A stretch of 64,000 bases of DNA from Sphingobacterium cellulitidis (GTDB lineage Bacteria; Bacteroidota; Bacteroidia; Sphingobacteriales; Sphingobacteriaceae): assembly GCA_002245855.1 (NCBI GenBank), contig NOUX01000008.1:124001-188000 (forward strand), in the 5' to 3' direction. Positions 8,200 to 17,233 of the stretch are shown one piece after another. Under the pieces are notes generated by a model. It was not told where the DNA came from and made no database searches. It worked only from the letters and a program-made list of their open reading frames with translations. Every line of letters begins with the position of its first letter. Position 1 is the first letter of the stretch. The position numbers and the translations under genes were made by a program.

Positions 8200-9363
8200 A
8201 TGGAAATAGAAGTAGCGAAACGACTTCAACGAACGGAAGAATACTACTTTTCGAAGAAGTTAAGAGAGATCGATGAGATGAACAGGAACGGTGCGCAGGT
8301 GATCAACCTAGGCATTGGCAGTCCTGATCTCCCTCCGCATCCTGAGGTTATCCAAACCTTACAGGCGCAGGCAGCATTGGCAACTACTCATGGTTATCAA
8401 AGTTATAAAGGTGCAGCAGCACTTAGAATAGCCATGGCTGATTGGTATGCTCGATATTATCGCGTTACACTAAATCCTGATACCGAAATCCTACCATTAA
8501 TTGGATCAAAAGAAGGTATTGTCCATATCTGTATGACCTATCTTCAAGAAGGCGATGAGGCTTTAATCCCTAATCCGGGATACCCTGCCTACTCAAGTGC
8601 AGTAACCATTACAGGTGCTAAACCGATAAGCTATGAACTAAAGCCTGAAAACAATTGGCTACCAAACTTTGATGAGCTTGAGGCCAGGGATCTGAGTAAG
8701 GTTAAATTAATGTGGATTAATTATCCGCATATGCCAACTGGTACCCTAGCAAATCGTGAGTTCTTTGAAAAGATCATTGAATTCGGTAGAAAACATCAAA
8801 TTCTAATTTGCCATGATAACCCATATAGCTTTATTCTGAACGATCATCCACAGAGTATCTTGGAAGTTCCGAATGCTCTGGATGTAGCCATAGAGTTAAA
8901 CTCACTAAGCAAATCTTCAAATATGGCAGGTTGGAGAATCGGGATGCTGATAGCTAATGAACATAGGATCAGTCAAATAATGCGGTTTAAAAGCAATATG
9001 GACTCTGGTATGTTCTTGCCTATGCAATTGGCTGCAGCAAAGGCTTTGAGTCTTGATAAAGAATGGTACACACAGTTAAATGAAGAATATAAACTTCGAA
9101 GAGAAAAGGTTTTTCAAATCTTGGATCTTTTAAATTGTACTTACGATAAAAACCAAGTGGGTTTATTTGTTTGGGCAAAAATTCCTGACAGCTTTGAAAA
9201 TTCTTATAAACTATGTGATGATGTACTTTACAACGCTAATGTATTTATTACGCCTGGTGGAATCTTCGGTTCTGTCGGTGAGAAATACATACGCATTAGT
9301 TTGTGTGCCAAAACAGCGGTTTACGAGCAGGCTATTGACAGAATCAGTCAAGTATTAGCTTAA
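8200..9363 (+). CDS. Class I/II aminotransferase (PLP-dependent), likely aromatic amino acid
   Basis: This 387-residue fold-type I aminotransferase has the substrate-binding VINLGIGSPDLPPHPEV segment, the PLP-contacting NYPHMPTGT and CHDNPYSF, and the Schiff-base lysine in SLSKSSNMAGWRIG. It is followed 32 bases later by tyrA. That pairing is common in Bacteroidota and suggests a role in phenylalanine/tyrosine synthesis (transaminating prephenate, phenylpyruvate or hydroxyphenylpyruvate). The exact substrate cannot be fixed; a diaminopimelate or glutamate-pyruvate type enzyme is a less likely alternative. Confidence 0.85.
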   Translation: MEIEVAKRLQRTEEYYFSKKLREIDEMNRNGAQVINLGIGSPDLPPHPEVIQTLQAQAALATTHGYQSYKGAAALRIAMADWYARYYRVTLNPDTEILPLIGSKEGIVHICMTYLQEGDEALIPNPGYPAYSSAVTITGAKPISYELKPENNWLPNFDELEARDLSKVKLMWINYPHMPTGTLANREFFEKIIEFGRKHQILICHDNPYSFILNDHPQSILEVPNALDVAIELNSLSKSSNMAGWRIGMLIANEHRISQIMRFKSNMDSGMFLPMQLAAAKALSLDKEWYTQLNEEYKLRREKVFQILDLLNCTYDKNQVGLFVWAKIPDSFENSYKLCDDVLYNANVFITPGGIFGSVGEKYIRISLCAKTAVYEQAIDRISQVLA

Positions 9364-9395
9364 ACCTATTTATTAATTATTGAATCATATTTGAA

Positions 9396-10235
9396 ATGAA
9401 TATAGCAATTGTCGGAATAGGACTGATTGGAGGTTCCATCGGTATCCGACTTAAGGAAACAAATTTCTTCGACAAGATTATTGGGGTCGAAAAAAGTGAA
9501 GTAAATCAGAAGAAAGCATTGCAATTAGGCTTGGTTGATGAAATCCAGACACTAGAAGAGGCAATGAAAACTTGTAAGGTCATCGTATTGACAATTCCTG
9601 TTGATGCAATTATGACCTTGCTTCCTAAATTATTAGATATTGCAACCGATCAGGTCATCATTGATATGGGCTCTACAAAATCTAATATTCTAAATTTAAT
9701 AAAAGATCATCCAAATCGTGGAAGATATGTTGCTGCCCATCCGATGGCCGGAACAGAATATTCAGGCCCTGAAGCAGCAATTCCAAACCTTTTTAAAGAT
9801 AAAATGATGGTGTACGTGGAAGCATTCCGCTCTGATGAAGATGCATTTGAACTTGCTGATGCCGTTACTGAACAATTAGAAATGCAAACTTCATTTATGA
9901 CAGCAGAAGAACATGATATGCATACGGCTTATGTATCTCATATTTCCCATCTGACCTCTTTTGCCCTTGCTCTAACCGTCTTAGAAAAGGAAAAATCACA
10001 AGGTAGGATTTTTGAACTTGCAGGATCTGGTTTCCAATCAACTGTCCGTTTGGCAAAATCTTCCCCTGATATGTGGACTCCTATTTTTAAACAAAATAGA
10101 ACCAATGTTTTGGAGGTATTAGAAGAACATATTAAGCAATTGCAACATATCTACGAAAAAATCCAAAATGAAGATTATGAAGCAGTGCATAAATGGATAA
10201 AAAAGTCCAATAAAATTAAACGTATCATTAAATAA
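9396..10235 (+). CDS. tyrA: Prephenate dehydrogenase (TyrA)
   Basis: This 279-residue protein starts with a Rossmann NAD-binding motif (IVGIGLIGGSIG) and has the prephenate dehydrogenase signatures DMGSTK, HPMAGTE and the helical C-terminal domain with HISHLTSFALA. It oxidatively decarboxylates prephenate to 4-hydroxyphenylpyruvate for tyrosine synthesis. There is no fused chorismate mutase or ACT domain, so it is the monofunctional form. It lies between the aminotransferase and an acetyltransferase gene (7-base gap to the latter), likely one operon. Confidence 0.9.
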   Translation: MNIAIVGIGLIGGSIGIRLKETNFFDKIIGVEKSEVNQKKALQLGLVDEIQTLEEAMKTCKVIVLTIPVDAIMTLLPKLLDIATDQVIIDMGSTKSNILNLIKDHPNRGRYVAAHPMAGTEYSGPEAAIPNLFKDKMMVYVEAFRSDEDAFELADAVTEQLEMQTSFMTAEEHDMHTAYVSHISHLTSFALALTVLEKEKSQGRIFELAGSGFQSTVRLAKSSPDMWTPIFKQNRTNVLEVLEEHIKQLQHIYEKIQNEDYEAVHKWIKKSNKIKRIIK

Positions 10236-10242
10236 GTGTTAT

Positions 10243-10746
10243 ATGTTGGAGAGAAAAACTTTAAGCAATGATTTAGTGAAACTCATTCCCATGATCAAGA
10301 ATGATTATGAATGGGTGTTCGCTGCTGCCTCTGACCCCGCAATCTGGGAACAACATCCTGATAGTAACCGCTATACGCCTGTTGGATTTACCAGATACTT
10401 CCAAAAATTGATCGATACGGATATCCCCTATTTGATCATTGATAATAAAACTGACCTGGTCATTGGGGCTACCTCATTTTATCAATATGATAGAAATGAA
10501 AAGTCCATCGCAATTGGGTATACATTCTTAGCCAAGGAATACTGGGGCGGTGAATATAACCAATCGGTGAAGGATCTAATGATTGATTTTGCCTTTGAAA
10601 AACTAGATACTGTCATATTTCATGTGGCAGCAGAAAATACTAGATCTCAAAAGGCGTTGGAGAAAATTAATGCCAAGAAAATTCATGAAATTGAAGAGAA
10701 AAGCGGACTGAAATACGTTTATGCAATCTATAAACAAGACCGATAA
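10243..10746 (+). CDS. GNAT family N-acetyltransferase
   Basis: This 167-residue protein has the GNAT fold of the RimJ/RimL-like kind. A central IGYTFLAKEYWGGEYNQ strand-helix segment binds acetyl-CoA, and the HVAAENTRSQKALEKINAKK segment is the usual motif B end. The acceptor is unknown; the RimL-like shape suggests an amino terminus or small amine. It starts 7 bases after tyrA and ends before a strong terminator. Confidence 0.8.
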   Translation: MLERKTLSNDLVKLIPMIKNDYEWVFAAASDPAIWEQHPDSNRYTPVGFTRYFQKLIDTDIPYLIIDNKTDLVIGATSFYQYDRNEKSIAIGYTFLAKEYWGGEYNQSVKDLMIDFAFEKLDTVIFHVAAENTRSQKALEKINAKKIHEIEEKSGLKYVYAIYKQDR

Positions 10747-10779
10747 TAATCGATTTCAAAGATATAATTCGAACTGTAA

Positions 10780-10809
10780 AAAGGAGAAATGGTTAACCAT
10801 TTCTCCTTT
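10780..10809. terminator. Bidirectional terminator overlapping the LURP-one gene end
   Basis: A perfect 13-bp stem AAAGGAGAAATGG / CCATTTCTCCTTT with loop TTAA lies downstream of the GNAT gene. The loop includes the stop codon of the convergent LURP-one gene (TAA on minus), so the last codons of that gene form one stem arm. T-runs are short. Confidence 0.75.
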
Positions 10810-11386
10810 CTATTAATATCATCAGCATCAAGCTCAAAACAAATCGTTCATCATCCACCTCTTTGTCTGTCAACTTGTTGACGATAAATTTCCGACCAAA
10901 GAATGATGGCTCCTTGGTAATCTCAAATACCGCCTCGTCATTATTATCTCGTAGAAGGTAGGAAGGGTTAAAAACATAACCTGAAAGCATCCCTATTAAA
11001 GGCAACTCACCAAAAAGCCCATCCCAAAATTTCACCCAAGGATTCTTTTCCTTTATGGTATGATCTTGTTGATCATTCGCATCCATTAAATTAAAAGTGG
11101 ACCGCCAAAGAGATTTAATCGATTTTCGCCGTACTTTCCCTATAACCTTCCCGGTCTGATCAGTGATGGTGAAGGTCTGTTGAAAATCAATTAATTTATT
11201 CGATTTCAACTCATATAATAACTCTGCCTTGCTCTCATCCCGATAAACCATAATATGATCACGAATGGTAAAAATCTTCTCGCGAACATAATAAATGCTA
11301 TTCCCTAATGCATCTTTTGCCGAAAAATCATTCGCCAAACTTGTTACGCGAAACCGAAAGTGTAATGGGTATTGAAGGTCTTTCAT
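10793..11386 (-). CDS. LURP-one-related (phospholipid scramblase-like) protein
   Basis: This 197-residue protein has the alternating beta-strand pattern of the LURP-one/scramblase-like fold. Short strands such as LHFRFRVTSLANDFSAKDALGNSIYYVREK are followed by KLIDFQQTFTITDQTGKVIGKVRRK. No signal peptide is seen, so it is probably cytosolic or membrane-associated. Its function is unknown. It is monocistronic and its 3' end forms half of the terminator shared with the convergent GNAT gene. Confidence 0.7.
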   Translation of the reverse strand: MKDLQYPLHFRFRVTSLANDFSAKDALGNSIYYVREKIFTIRDHIMVYRDESKAELLYELKSNKLIDFQQTFTITDQTGKVIGKVRRKSIKSLWRSTFNLMDANDQQDHTIKEKNPWVKFWDGLFGELPLIGMLSGYVFNPSYLLRDNNDEAVFEITKEPSFFGRKFIVNKLTDKEVDDERFVLSLMLMILIERRNG

Positions 11387-11441
11387 AAAATAAAAATAGA
11401 GAATAGATTTGATAATTTTCTAACCCCATTTTTACATTTTA

Positions 11442-11500
11442 TTAATAAGCTTATTAAGCACTTTACCTAAACCTAATTTAATATTAATGTTATCATAACA
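11442..11500. promoter_or_regulatory. Two perfect palindromes upstream of the phosphatase fusion gene
   Basis: TTAATAAGCTTATTAA (11442-11457) is a perfect 16-bp palindrome and TGTTATCATAACA (11488-11500) is a perfect 13-base palindrome. Both lie in the 271-base gap before the phosphatase fusion gene (start 11658). They look like binding sites for dimeric regulators; the regulator is unknown, and the divergent LURP-one gene could also be the target. Confidence 0.4.
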
Positions 11501-11657
11501 TCCCCACTCTACTTTTGCTCTTGATCTTAAAACAATTGTAATATAAGTTTGAAACTATTCAGAATCTTAAAGTTCACATTCAACCTTATTTATTAAATTT
11601 AATACAAATTGAATTCTACCTAAATCTGTTTAGCTGGAAATTCATTAAAATCAACAA

Positions 11658-13541
11658 ATGAAAAAATTAATCTATAGCCTAAGCTTGGGAATTGCACTCT
11701 TTAGTAGTCCCATTGCCTTTGCTCAAGTAAAACCAATTGCATTTCTTCCTAATGCTCATTCCCATAACGATTATACGCGTAATAATCCCTTCAATCAAGC
11801 CTATGGCTTAGGTTTTGGTTCTATTGAGGTAGATCTGTTCCTAAAGGACAATGAACTCTTTGTTGCGCATGATCCTGAAGATATCACAAAAGAAAACACC
11901 TTCACTAAACTCTATCTTCAACCGATTTTAGATGCTTATAAAAACAGTTTAGATGGCTATTTATTCCCAAATCAAGGTCAGTTGCAGCTTCTGATAGACC
12001 CTAAAACGGATGGTGCTCCAATCTTGGACCTACTAACTAAAATCCTTGAACCACATCGCGAATTATTTGATAGCAAAAACAACCCTAAAGCGGTCAAACT
12101 CGTTATTAGCGGAAATAGACCAAAGCCTGCTGATTTCCATAAATACGATAATATTTTTTATTTCGACGGAACATTAAATGAAAAATATAACAAACAGGAA
12201 TTGGAAAGAATCGGTTTGATCAGTGCTAGTTTTGGCTCCCTATCCAAATGGAATGGCCTAGGTAGACTTACCGATAAGGATTTGTCAATTGTAAAAGGTA
12301 AAGTGGATTCTGTTCATAGTATTGGTAAAAAAATACGCTTTTGGGCAGCCCCAGACACAAGGACAACCTGGTTTGAATGGCAGAAAATTGGAATTGACTT
12401 TATCAATACCGACAAACCTTTTGAGCTAAGTGAGTTTTTAATCAATGCACCGAAAACCACTTATCAAGAAAAGGAAGCCTATCAACCCTATAAAATCAAA
12501 GAAAAATTCCAAGCGGGATTGAAACCAAGGAACATTATCCTTCTGATTTCTGATGGTGCTGGACTATCCCAATTATGGGCAGCAGCATTGGCAAACAGAA
12601 CGCAATTAAATGTTCTAAACATGCCATTCACAGGTTATCTGATTACCCAACCTACTGATAATTACCACACGGATTCAGCGGCTGGAGGAAGCGCAATAGC
12701 TACGGGATATAAGACTAAAAATCGCCATATAGGTGTGGATAGCCTCGGAAATAAAGTTCAGAATATTCCTGATAGATTATCATCTATAGGAATGAAAACT
12801 GGTATTATCTCCAATGATGAACTAATTGGAGCTACTCCTTCTGCTTTCTTTACCCACGTTCAAGAAAGAGATTTTTCAGATCAAATCGCTCGCGATATTC
12901 TGGATTCAAAACTTAATTTATTAATGGCAGGAAATAGTAATTCATTTAAAAAGAACAATGGCGAACTATTGAATGACTTAAAGAAAAAAGGCTTTGAGGT
13001 ACACGAAGGTTTAGATAACCTTAGCAAATCCAAGGCTAATCAAACCATTATTTTTGAAGAAGATAAAGTAGATCATAAATGGAATAAACTGGATAAGGAT
13101 CAATCTGATTTAAAAACTTCATATAGATTTATCGAGCATGCTTTGCAGCCTTCCATTGATTACCTCAACAAAAACAACAATAAGGGATTTTTTCTTATGA
13201 TTGAAGGTGCTAAGATTGATGGTGGTGGCCATAGTAACTCAACCGGTTTTAGCATCACAGAATACCTAAGTTTTGACAAATTAGTGGGTCAGGCATTGGA
13301 GTATGCGGATAAAAATAAAGAAACCTTGGTAATTGTCACTTCTGATCATGAAACTGGTGGAATGATAATTCTAGATGCAGATTCTAAAAACGGAAAAGTC
13401 TCAGCAAACTTCGCTACCAATGACCATACTGGAATCCCAGTTCCTTTGATGGCCTTTGGTCCCGGAGCAGAAAACTTCCAAGGTTTTAAAGACAACACTG
13501 AAATAGCCAAAATTATTTATCAACTCAAGAACTTAAAGTAA
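11658..13541 (+). CDS. Secreted phosphodiesterase-like / alkaline phosphatase fusion
   Basis: This 627-residue protein has a signal peptide (cleavage near AFA-QVK). The first half (about 30-270) resembles the glycerophosphodiester phosphodiesterase/PI-PLC barrel (HSHNDYTRNNPFNQAY, SIEVDLFL, LFVAHDPE). The second half (about 290-627) is an alkaline phosphatase. It shows LLISDGAG with the metal-binding Asp, the nucleophile serine in TDSAAGGSAIATG, MIEGAKIDGGGH, SDHETGG and the ATNDHTG metal His. The two activities could act in sequence to release glycerol and phosphate from phosphodiesters in the periplasm. It stands alone with a terminator downstream and palindromes upstream. Confidence 0.85.
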   Translation: MKKLIYSLSLGIALFSSPIAFAQVKPIAFLPNAHSHNDYTRNNPFNQAYGLGFGSIEVDLFLKDNELFVAHDPEDITKENTFTKLYLQPILDAYKNSLDGYLFPNQGQLQLLIDPKTDGAPILDLLTKILEPHRELFDSKNNPKAVKLVISGNRPKPADFHKYDNIFYFDGTLNEKYNKQELERIGLISASFGSLSKWNGLGRLTDKDLSIVKGKVDSVHSIGKKIRFWAAPDTRTTWFEWQKIGIDFINTDKPFELSEFLINAPKTTYQEKEAYQPYKIKEKFQAGLKPRNIILLISDGAGLSQLWAAALANRTQLNVLNMPFTGYLITQPTDNYHTDSAAGGSAIATGYKTKNRHIGVDSLGNKVQNIPDRLSSIGMKTGIISNDELIGATPSAFFTHVQERDFSDQIARDILDSKLNLLMAGNSNSFKKNNGELLNDLKKKGFEVHEGLDNLSKSKANQTIIFEEDKVDHKWNKLDKDQSDLKTSYRFIEHALQPSIDYLNKNNNKGFFLMIEGAKIDGGGHSNSTGFSITEYLSFDKLVGQALEYADKNKETLVIVTSDHETGGMIILDADSKNGKVSANFATNDHTGIPVPLMAFGPGAENFQGFKDNTEIAKIIYQLKNLK

Positions 13542-13549
13542 TATTCAAA

Positions 13550-13578
13550 AAAAAGGATGGCTAATAACCATCCTTTTT
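13550..13578. terminator. Bidirectional terminator after the phosphatase fusion gene
   Basis: Stem AAAAAGGATGG / CCATCCTTTTT with a 7-base loop, flanked by A- and T-runs, lies between the convergent phosphatase gene and the small membrane protein gene. Confidence 0.85.
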
Positions 13579-13591
13579 CATTTTCAATATT

Positions 13592-14116
13592 TTAATACTT
13601 CCATTTAAGTTTATCAAATACTTTTGACCACAACCAAATCGGACCTATAGTCAATAAACTCAAAAAGGAGGCATTCCCTTTTTTTACTTTTGAACTGCTG
13701 AAGAATAATCCCAACAAACTGATAACAGCTATAATACTGCAAACCAAAATCACGCTTGGTCCACCATCTCGCTCTACATATTCCAATTGCACAATGAAAT
13801 AACTCATTATTCCTATGCAGAATAACACAGCATAGGATAAGGTTGGAGCTAACTTCAAATAACTGTAAACCACAATGGCAATGAAAAATGACCCCCAATT
13901 TAAAAAGGTATGAGCATTCATTTTTACTAGAAAATCAAATTGAGGAAATGGAATCATCCAAATCAAACCCATAATGGCGAAAAAAGCCAAAAACAGAAAA
14001 ATACTATAAACGATAAGATTACCTTCACCATAAGTTTGGTCTAACTCATTAAAATACCGCTCAACAGGTCTTGTATTTTCTACTTTTTTATTGCTTTCTG
14101 GCGCCTTTTTCTTCAT
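13592..14116 (-). CDS. Small multi-pass membrane protein at the end of the metal-efflux operon
   Basis: This 174-residue protein has about four to five transmembrane helices after a charged N-terminus (MKKKAPESNKK). The stretch VERYFNELDQTYGEGN is faintly like the Mpo1/DUF962 start (Y-x-x-x-H-x-x-x-x-N), but the histidines of that family are absent, so I do not assign it. It begins 10 bases after the RND pump gene, making it the last gene of the metal-efflux operon. It may be a passenger or an accessory to the pump. Confidence 0.6.
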   Translation of the reverse strand: MKKKAPESNKKVENTRPVERYFNELDQTYGEGNLIVYSIFLFLAFFAIMGLIWMIPFPQFDFLVKMNAHTFLNWGSFFIAIVVYSYLKLAPTLSYAVLFCIGIMSYFIVQLEYVERDGGPSVILVCSIIAVISLLGLFFSSSKVKKGNASFLSLLTIGPIWLWSKVFDKLKWKY

Positions 14117-14126
14117 GCCTGCAAAG

Positions 14127-17100
14127 TTAACTATTCTTAGCTAACATTTCACTCTTTCTATAGGCATAATAGAAGACCACAGGCAATACCGCAAAGGATA
14201 AAATCAAACAAATCAATAATCCTCCCACAATCATAATAGCGAGGGGCTTTTGAATCTCAGACCCCATCCCACTGGATAATGCTGCTGGCAATAAACCCAT
14301 CGACCCCATCAAAGCAATCATTACAATCGACCTGATCCTGCTCTTAACGCCCATATCAATAGCTTCTCTCAAGGAATTCTTTTTGAGGTAATCCTTCATC
14401 ACTGCAATCAGAATAATTCCATTAATGGTATTTACTCCAAAAAGAATAATTAACCCTATACCCGCAGATATTCCGAAGATTGTCCCTGTAATCCATAAGG
14501 ATAAAAAACCACCAATAAAGGCAAATGGAATCGTAATAGCAGCAATCGCAGTATCTTTCATATTACCAAAATTGCTGTACAAGAGAACTAATATCAATAA
14601 CAAGGAAATTGGAATCACCGTCATCAACTGCTTCGTAGCCCTTTCCTTACTTTCAAACTCTCCCGCCCATTCCATATAATTCTCTTTTGGAAGCTTAATT
14701 TCTTTCGCAACAACCTCCTTCGCCTCTTCAATCGTACTTCCCAAATCACGTCCTGAAATACTGAATCCTATTCCGATATAACGGCTATTCCCTTCACGGT
14801 AAATAAATGCTGGCCCAGTCACATAACCTATACTCGCAATCTCCTTTAATGGAATATTCTCGCCCGTACTACTTGGGATAAGAATATTCCCAATCTTTTC
14901 TGGACTATCCCTATATTCTTTGTTGAAACGTATTACTACATCGAACTGCCTGTCTTTCTCATAAAATTTCGTCGCAGCTTGACCACCAATCGTCATGGCA
15001 ATCACCGCTTGAACATCTTTTGTAAAAACATCGTATTTTGCCATTTTGGAATCATGTAACTGAATCCGCAATTCTGGTAATCCAATATTCTTGTAAACAT
15101 TAATATCCGTGGTCCCGCGAACTTTAGCAATTGAAGTCGATACCTGATTCGCATAATCCTCTAATCGATACAAATCATCCCCAAATATTTTTATCACCAA
15201 TGAACTCTTAACCCCAGCTACATACTCCTCAACGTTATCTTGGATAGGTTGGCTAAAACCAAAATTAATTCCTGGATATTGATTTAACTTAGACCTCAAT
15301 TCTTCAATAATATCCGCTTTGCTCAATCCCCTATCCCATTCACTTTCATCCGTCAACTGAACGTTGAATTCAATATTGAAAAATCCGGTTGGATCAGTAC
15401 CATCATTTGGACGTCCCGTTTGGGTTAATATAAAATCGATTTCAGGACAGGTGGAAACCATCAATTCCTTCATCTCCTTGGTCAAACGGCTGGATTCATC
15501 CAGGTTAATGCTATTGGGCAAGGTCGCTCGGATATAAATCGCACCTTCGTTCAACTGTGGTAAGAATTCAGAACCATAGTTCATAAACTTTACTGAACAC
15601 AAAGCTAATAACCCAATAAATAGGCCTAAAGTCACTCGTTTGTACTTCAAGGCATAGCTGTATAACCCATATATGCTCTTATGAAAGAACTTTGTAATAA
15701 AATTCTCCTTTTCCTCCATACCTTTTGTAAATAACAACTTACACATGGCAGGGACATAGGTAAGACTCAATATCAATGATCCTAACAGGGCATATCCTAA
15801 TGTAAAGGCTAGTGGGGTAAACATCTTACCCTCAACTTTCTGAAAAGAAAATATAGGCAACAACGCAACAATCAATATCATTAAAGCAAAGAATATATAG
15901 GATGCTACACTTCCCGCACTCTTCTTAATAACACCCATTTTTGACATCTTTGCAAACCGCTCTGGACCAACTTTATGGGATAAGGTTGCTAATGCCACGA
16001 ATACTGTTTCCACAATAACCAAGGTACCTTCCAGTAGTAAACCAAAGTCCAAGGAACCCATTGAAATTAAATTCGCTGGTAAGCCTTGAATCTTCAACAT
16101 GATAATGGCAAATAAAAAGGAAAGCGGAATAACGGAGGCTACAATAAATGTGGATTTCCAATTATACAGGAAAATAAACACAATTAATGATACCAGCAGT
16201 ACTCCCTCAACAATATTCTTTGAAACCGTTTTTACGGTGCTATCGACCAATAAGGTCCGGTCAACGGCTGTTTCAATCTTAATTTGATCACCTAGAGTTC
16301 TTGTGTTAAGTTCCTCAATCTTATCTTTCAACCGCTCAATAACCTCCGATGGGTTCTCCCCTCTCAACATCACCACAATCCCCTCTACAACATCGTCCTG
16401 CTCATTAAATCCAACTTTACCTAATCTCGGTTTATTGGAAATTTCAACCTCTGCTACATTCTTAATCAAAACCGGCGTAGAACCGTTTAACTTAATGGTG
16501 ATATTGCCGATATCTTCTATCTTATCCAACAAACCTACTCCGCGAACAACATAGGCCTGATCCCCTTGCTGAATTACATCTCCCCCAACATTAATATTGG
16601 ACTTAGAAACAGCTTCGAAGACATCTGAGGGTGAAAGGTTAAAATTCTTTAATTCTGTCGGATTGATCTTGATCTCATAAATCTTCTCCTCGCCCCCAAA
16701 GCTGATCACATTCGCAACCCCAGGAACGGAAAGCAATTCCCGCTCGATTACCCAATCCTGAATTGCTGAAACTTCCTTGATGGGCAAATCACTCTTTAAT
16801 ATATACCTAAAAATCTCACCCGTAGCCCCTGAAGGAGGTTCCACTGATATGGATGTACCTTCTGGCAAATCAACAGAAGCTAGTTTATTGGAAACATATT
16901 GTTGGGCATAGAAATCCTCCACATCGTCCTCAAACTGAACCGTCACTACCGACAGGCCAAATAATGAAATCGAACGAATATTAGACTTCCTCGGAATGCT
17001 GTTCATCTCTTTAGAGATAGGCAAGGTCACTAGCTTTTCAACTTCCTCAGCACTTCTACCTGGCCACTGCGTAATAATTCTAGCCCTCGTATTCGTAACA

Positions 17101-17231
17101 TCTGGAAATGCTTCAATGGCAGTATGCTTCAAGGCATAGACTCCCGCAAATAATAATACAAGAGTGGCAAATAATATGAAAGTGGTATTCCGTAAGGAAA
17201 ACGTCACTAAATTCTGAACAAACCTCTTCAT
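14127..17231 (-). CDS. CzcA/CnrA-type heavy-metal efflux RND transporter
   Basis: This 1034-residue inner-membrane proton antiporter has the RND layout of 12 transmembrane helices and two large periplasmic loops. The HME-class motif DFGLLLEGTLVIVE in the fourth helix is present, as are early AFPDVTNTRARIITQWPGRSAEEVEKLVTLPI and RPNDGTDPTGFFNIEF. These favour the CzcA/CnrA (divalent Zn/Co/Ni/Cd) branch over CusA, though metal specificity is inferred. It works with the TolC protein and adaptor encoded directly upstream (2-base gap to the adaptor) to pump metal ions across both membranes. Confidence 0.9.
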   Translation of the reverse strand: MKRFVQNLVTFSLRNTTFILFATLVLLFAGVYALKHTAIEAFPDVTNTRARIITQWPGRSAEEVEKLVTLPISKEMNSIPRKSNIRSISLFGLSVVTVQFEDDVEDFYAQQYVSNKLASVDLPEGTSISVEPPSGATGEIFRYILKSDLPIKEVSAIQDWVIERELLSVPGVANVISFGGEEKIYEIKINPTELKNFNLSPSDVFEAVSKSNINVGGDVIQQGDQAYVVRGVGLLDKIEDIGNITIKLNGSTPVLIKNVAEVEISNKPRLGKVGFNEQDDVVEGIVVMLRGENPSEVIERLKDKIEELNTRTLGDQIKIETAVDRTLLVDSTVKTVSKNIVEGVLLVSLIVFIFLYNWKSTFIVASVIPLSFLFAIIMLKIQGLPANLISMGSLDFGLLLEGTLVIVETVFVALATLSHKVGPERFAKMSKMGVIKKSAGSVASYIFFALMILIVALLPIFSFQKVEGKMFTPLAFTLGYALLGSLILSLTYVPAMCKLLFTKGMEEKENFITKFFHKSIYGLYSYALKYKRVTLGLFIGLLALCSVKFMNYGSEFLPQLNEGAIYIRATLPNSINLDESSRLTKEMKELMVSTCPEIDFILTQTGRPNDGTDPTGFFNIEFNVQLTDESEWDRGLSKADIIEELRSKLNQYPGINFGFSQPIQDNVEEYVAGVKSSLVIKIFGDDLYRLEDYANQVSTSIAKVRGTTDINVYKNIGLPELRIQLHDSKMAKYDVFTKDVQAVIAMTIGGQAATKFYEKDRQFDVVIRFNKEYRDSPEKIGNILIPSSTGENIPLKEIASIGYVTGPAFIYREGNSRYIGIGFSISGRDLGSTIEEAKEVVAKEIKLPKENYMEWAGEFESKERATKQLMTVIPISLLLILVLLYSNFGNMKDTAIAAITIPFAFIGGFLSLWITGTIFGISAGIGLIILFGVNTINGIILIAVMKDYLKKNSLREAIDMGVKSRIRSIVMIALMGSMGLLPAALSSGMGSEIQKPLAIMIVGGLLICLILSFAVLPVVFYYAYRKSEMLAKNS

Positions 17232-17233
17232 CC

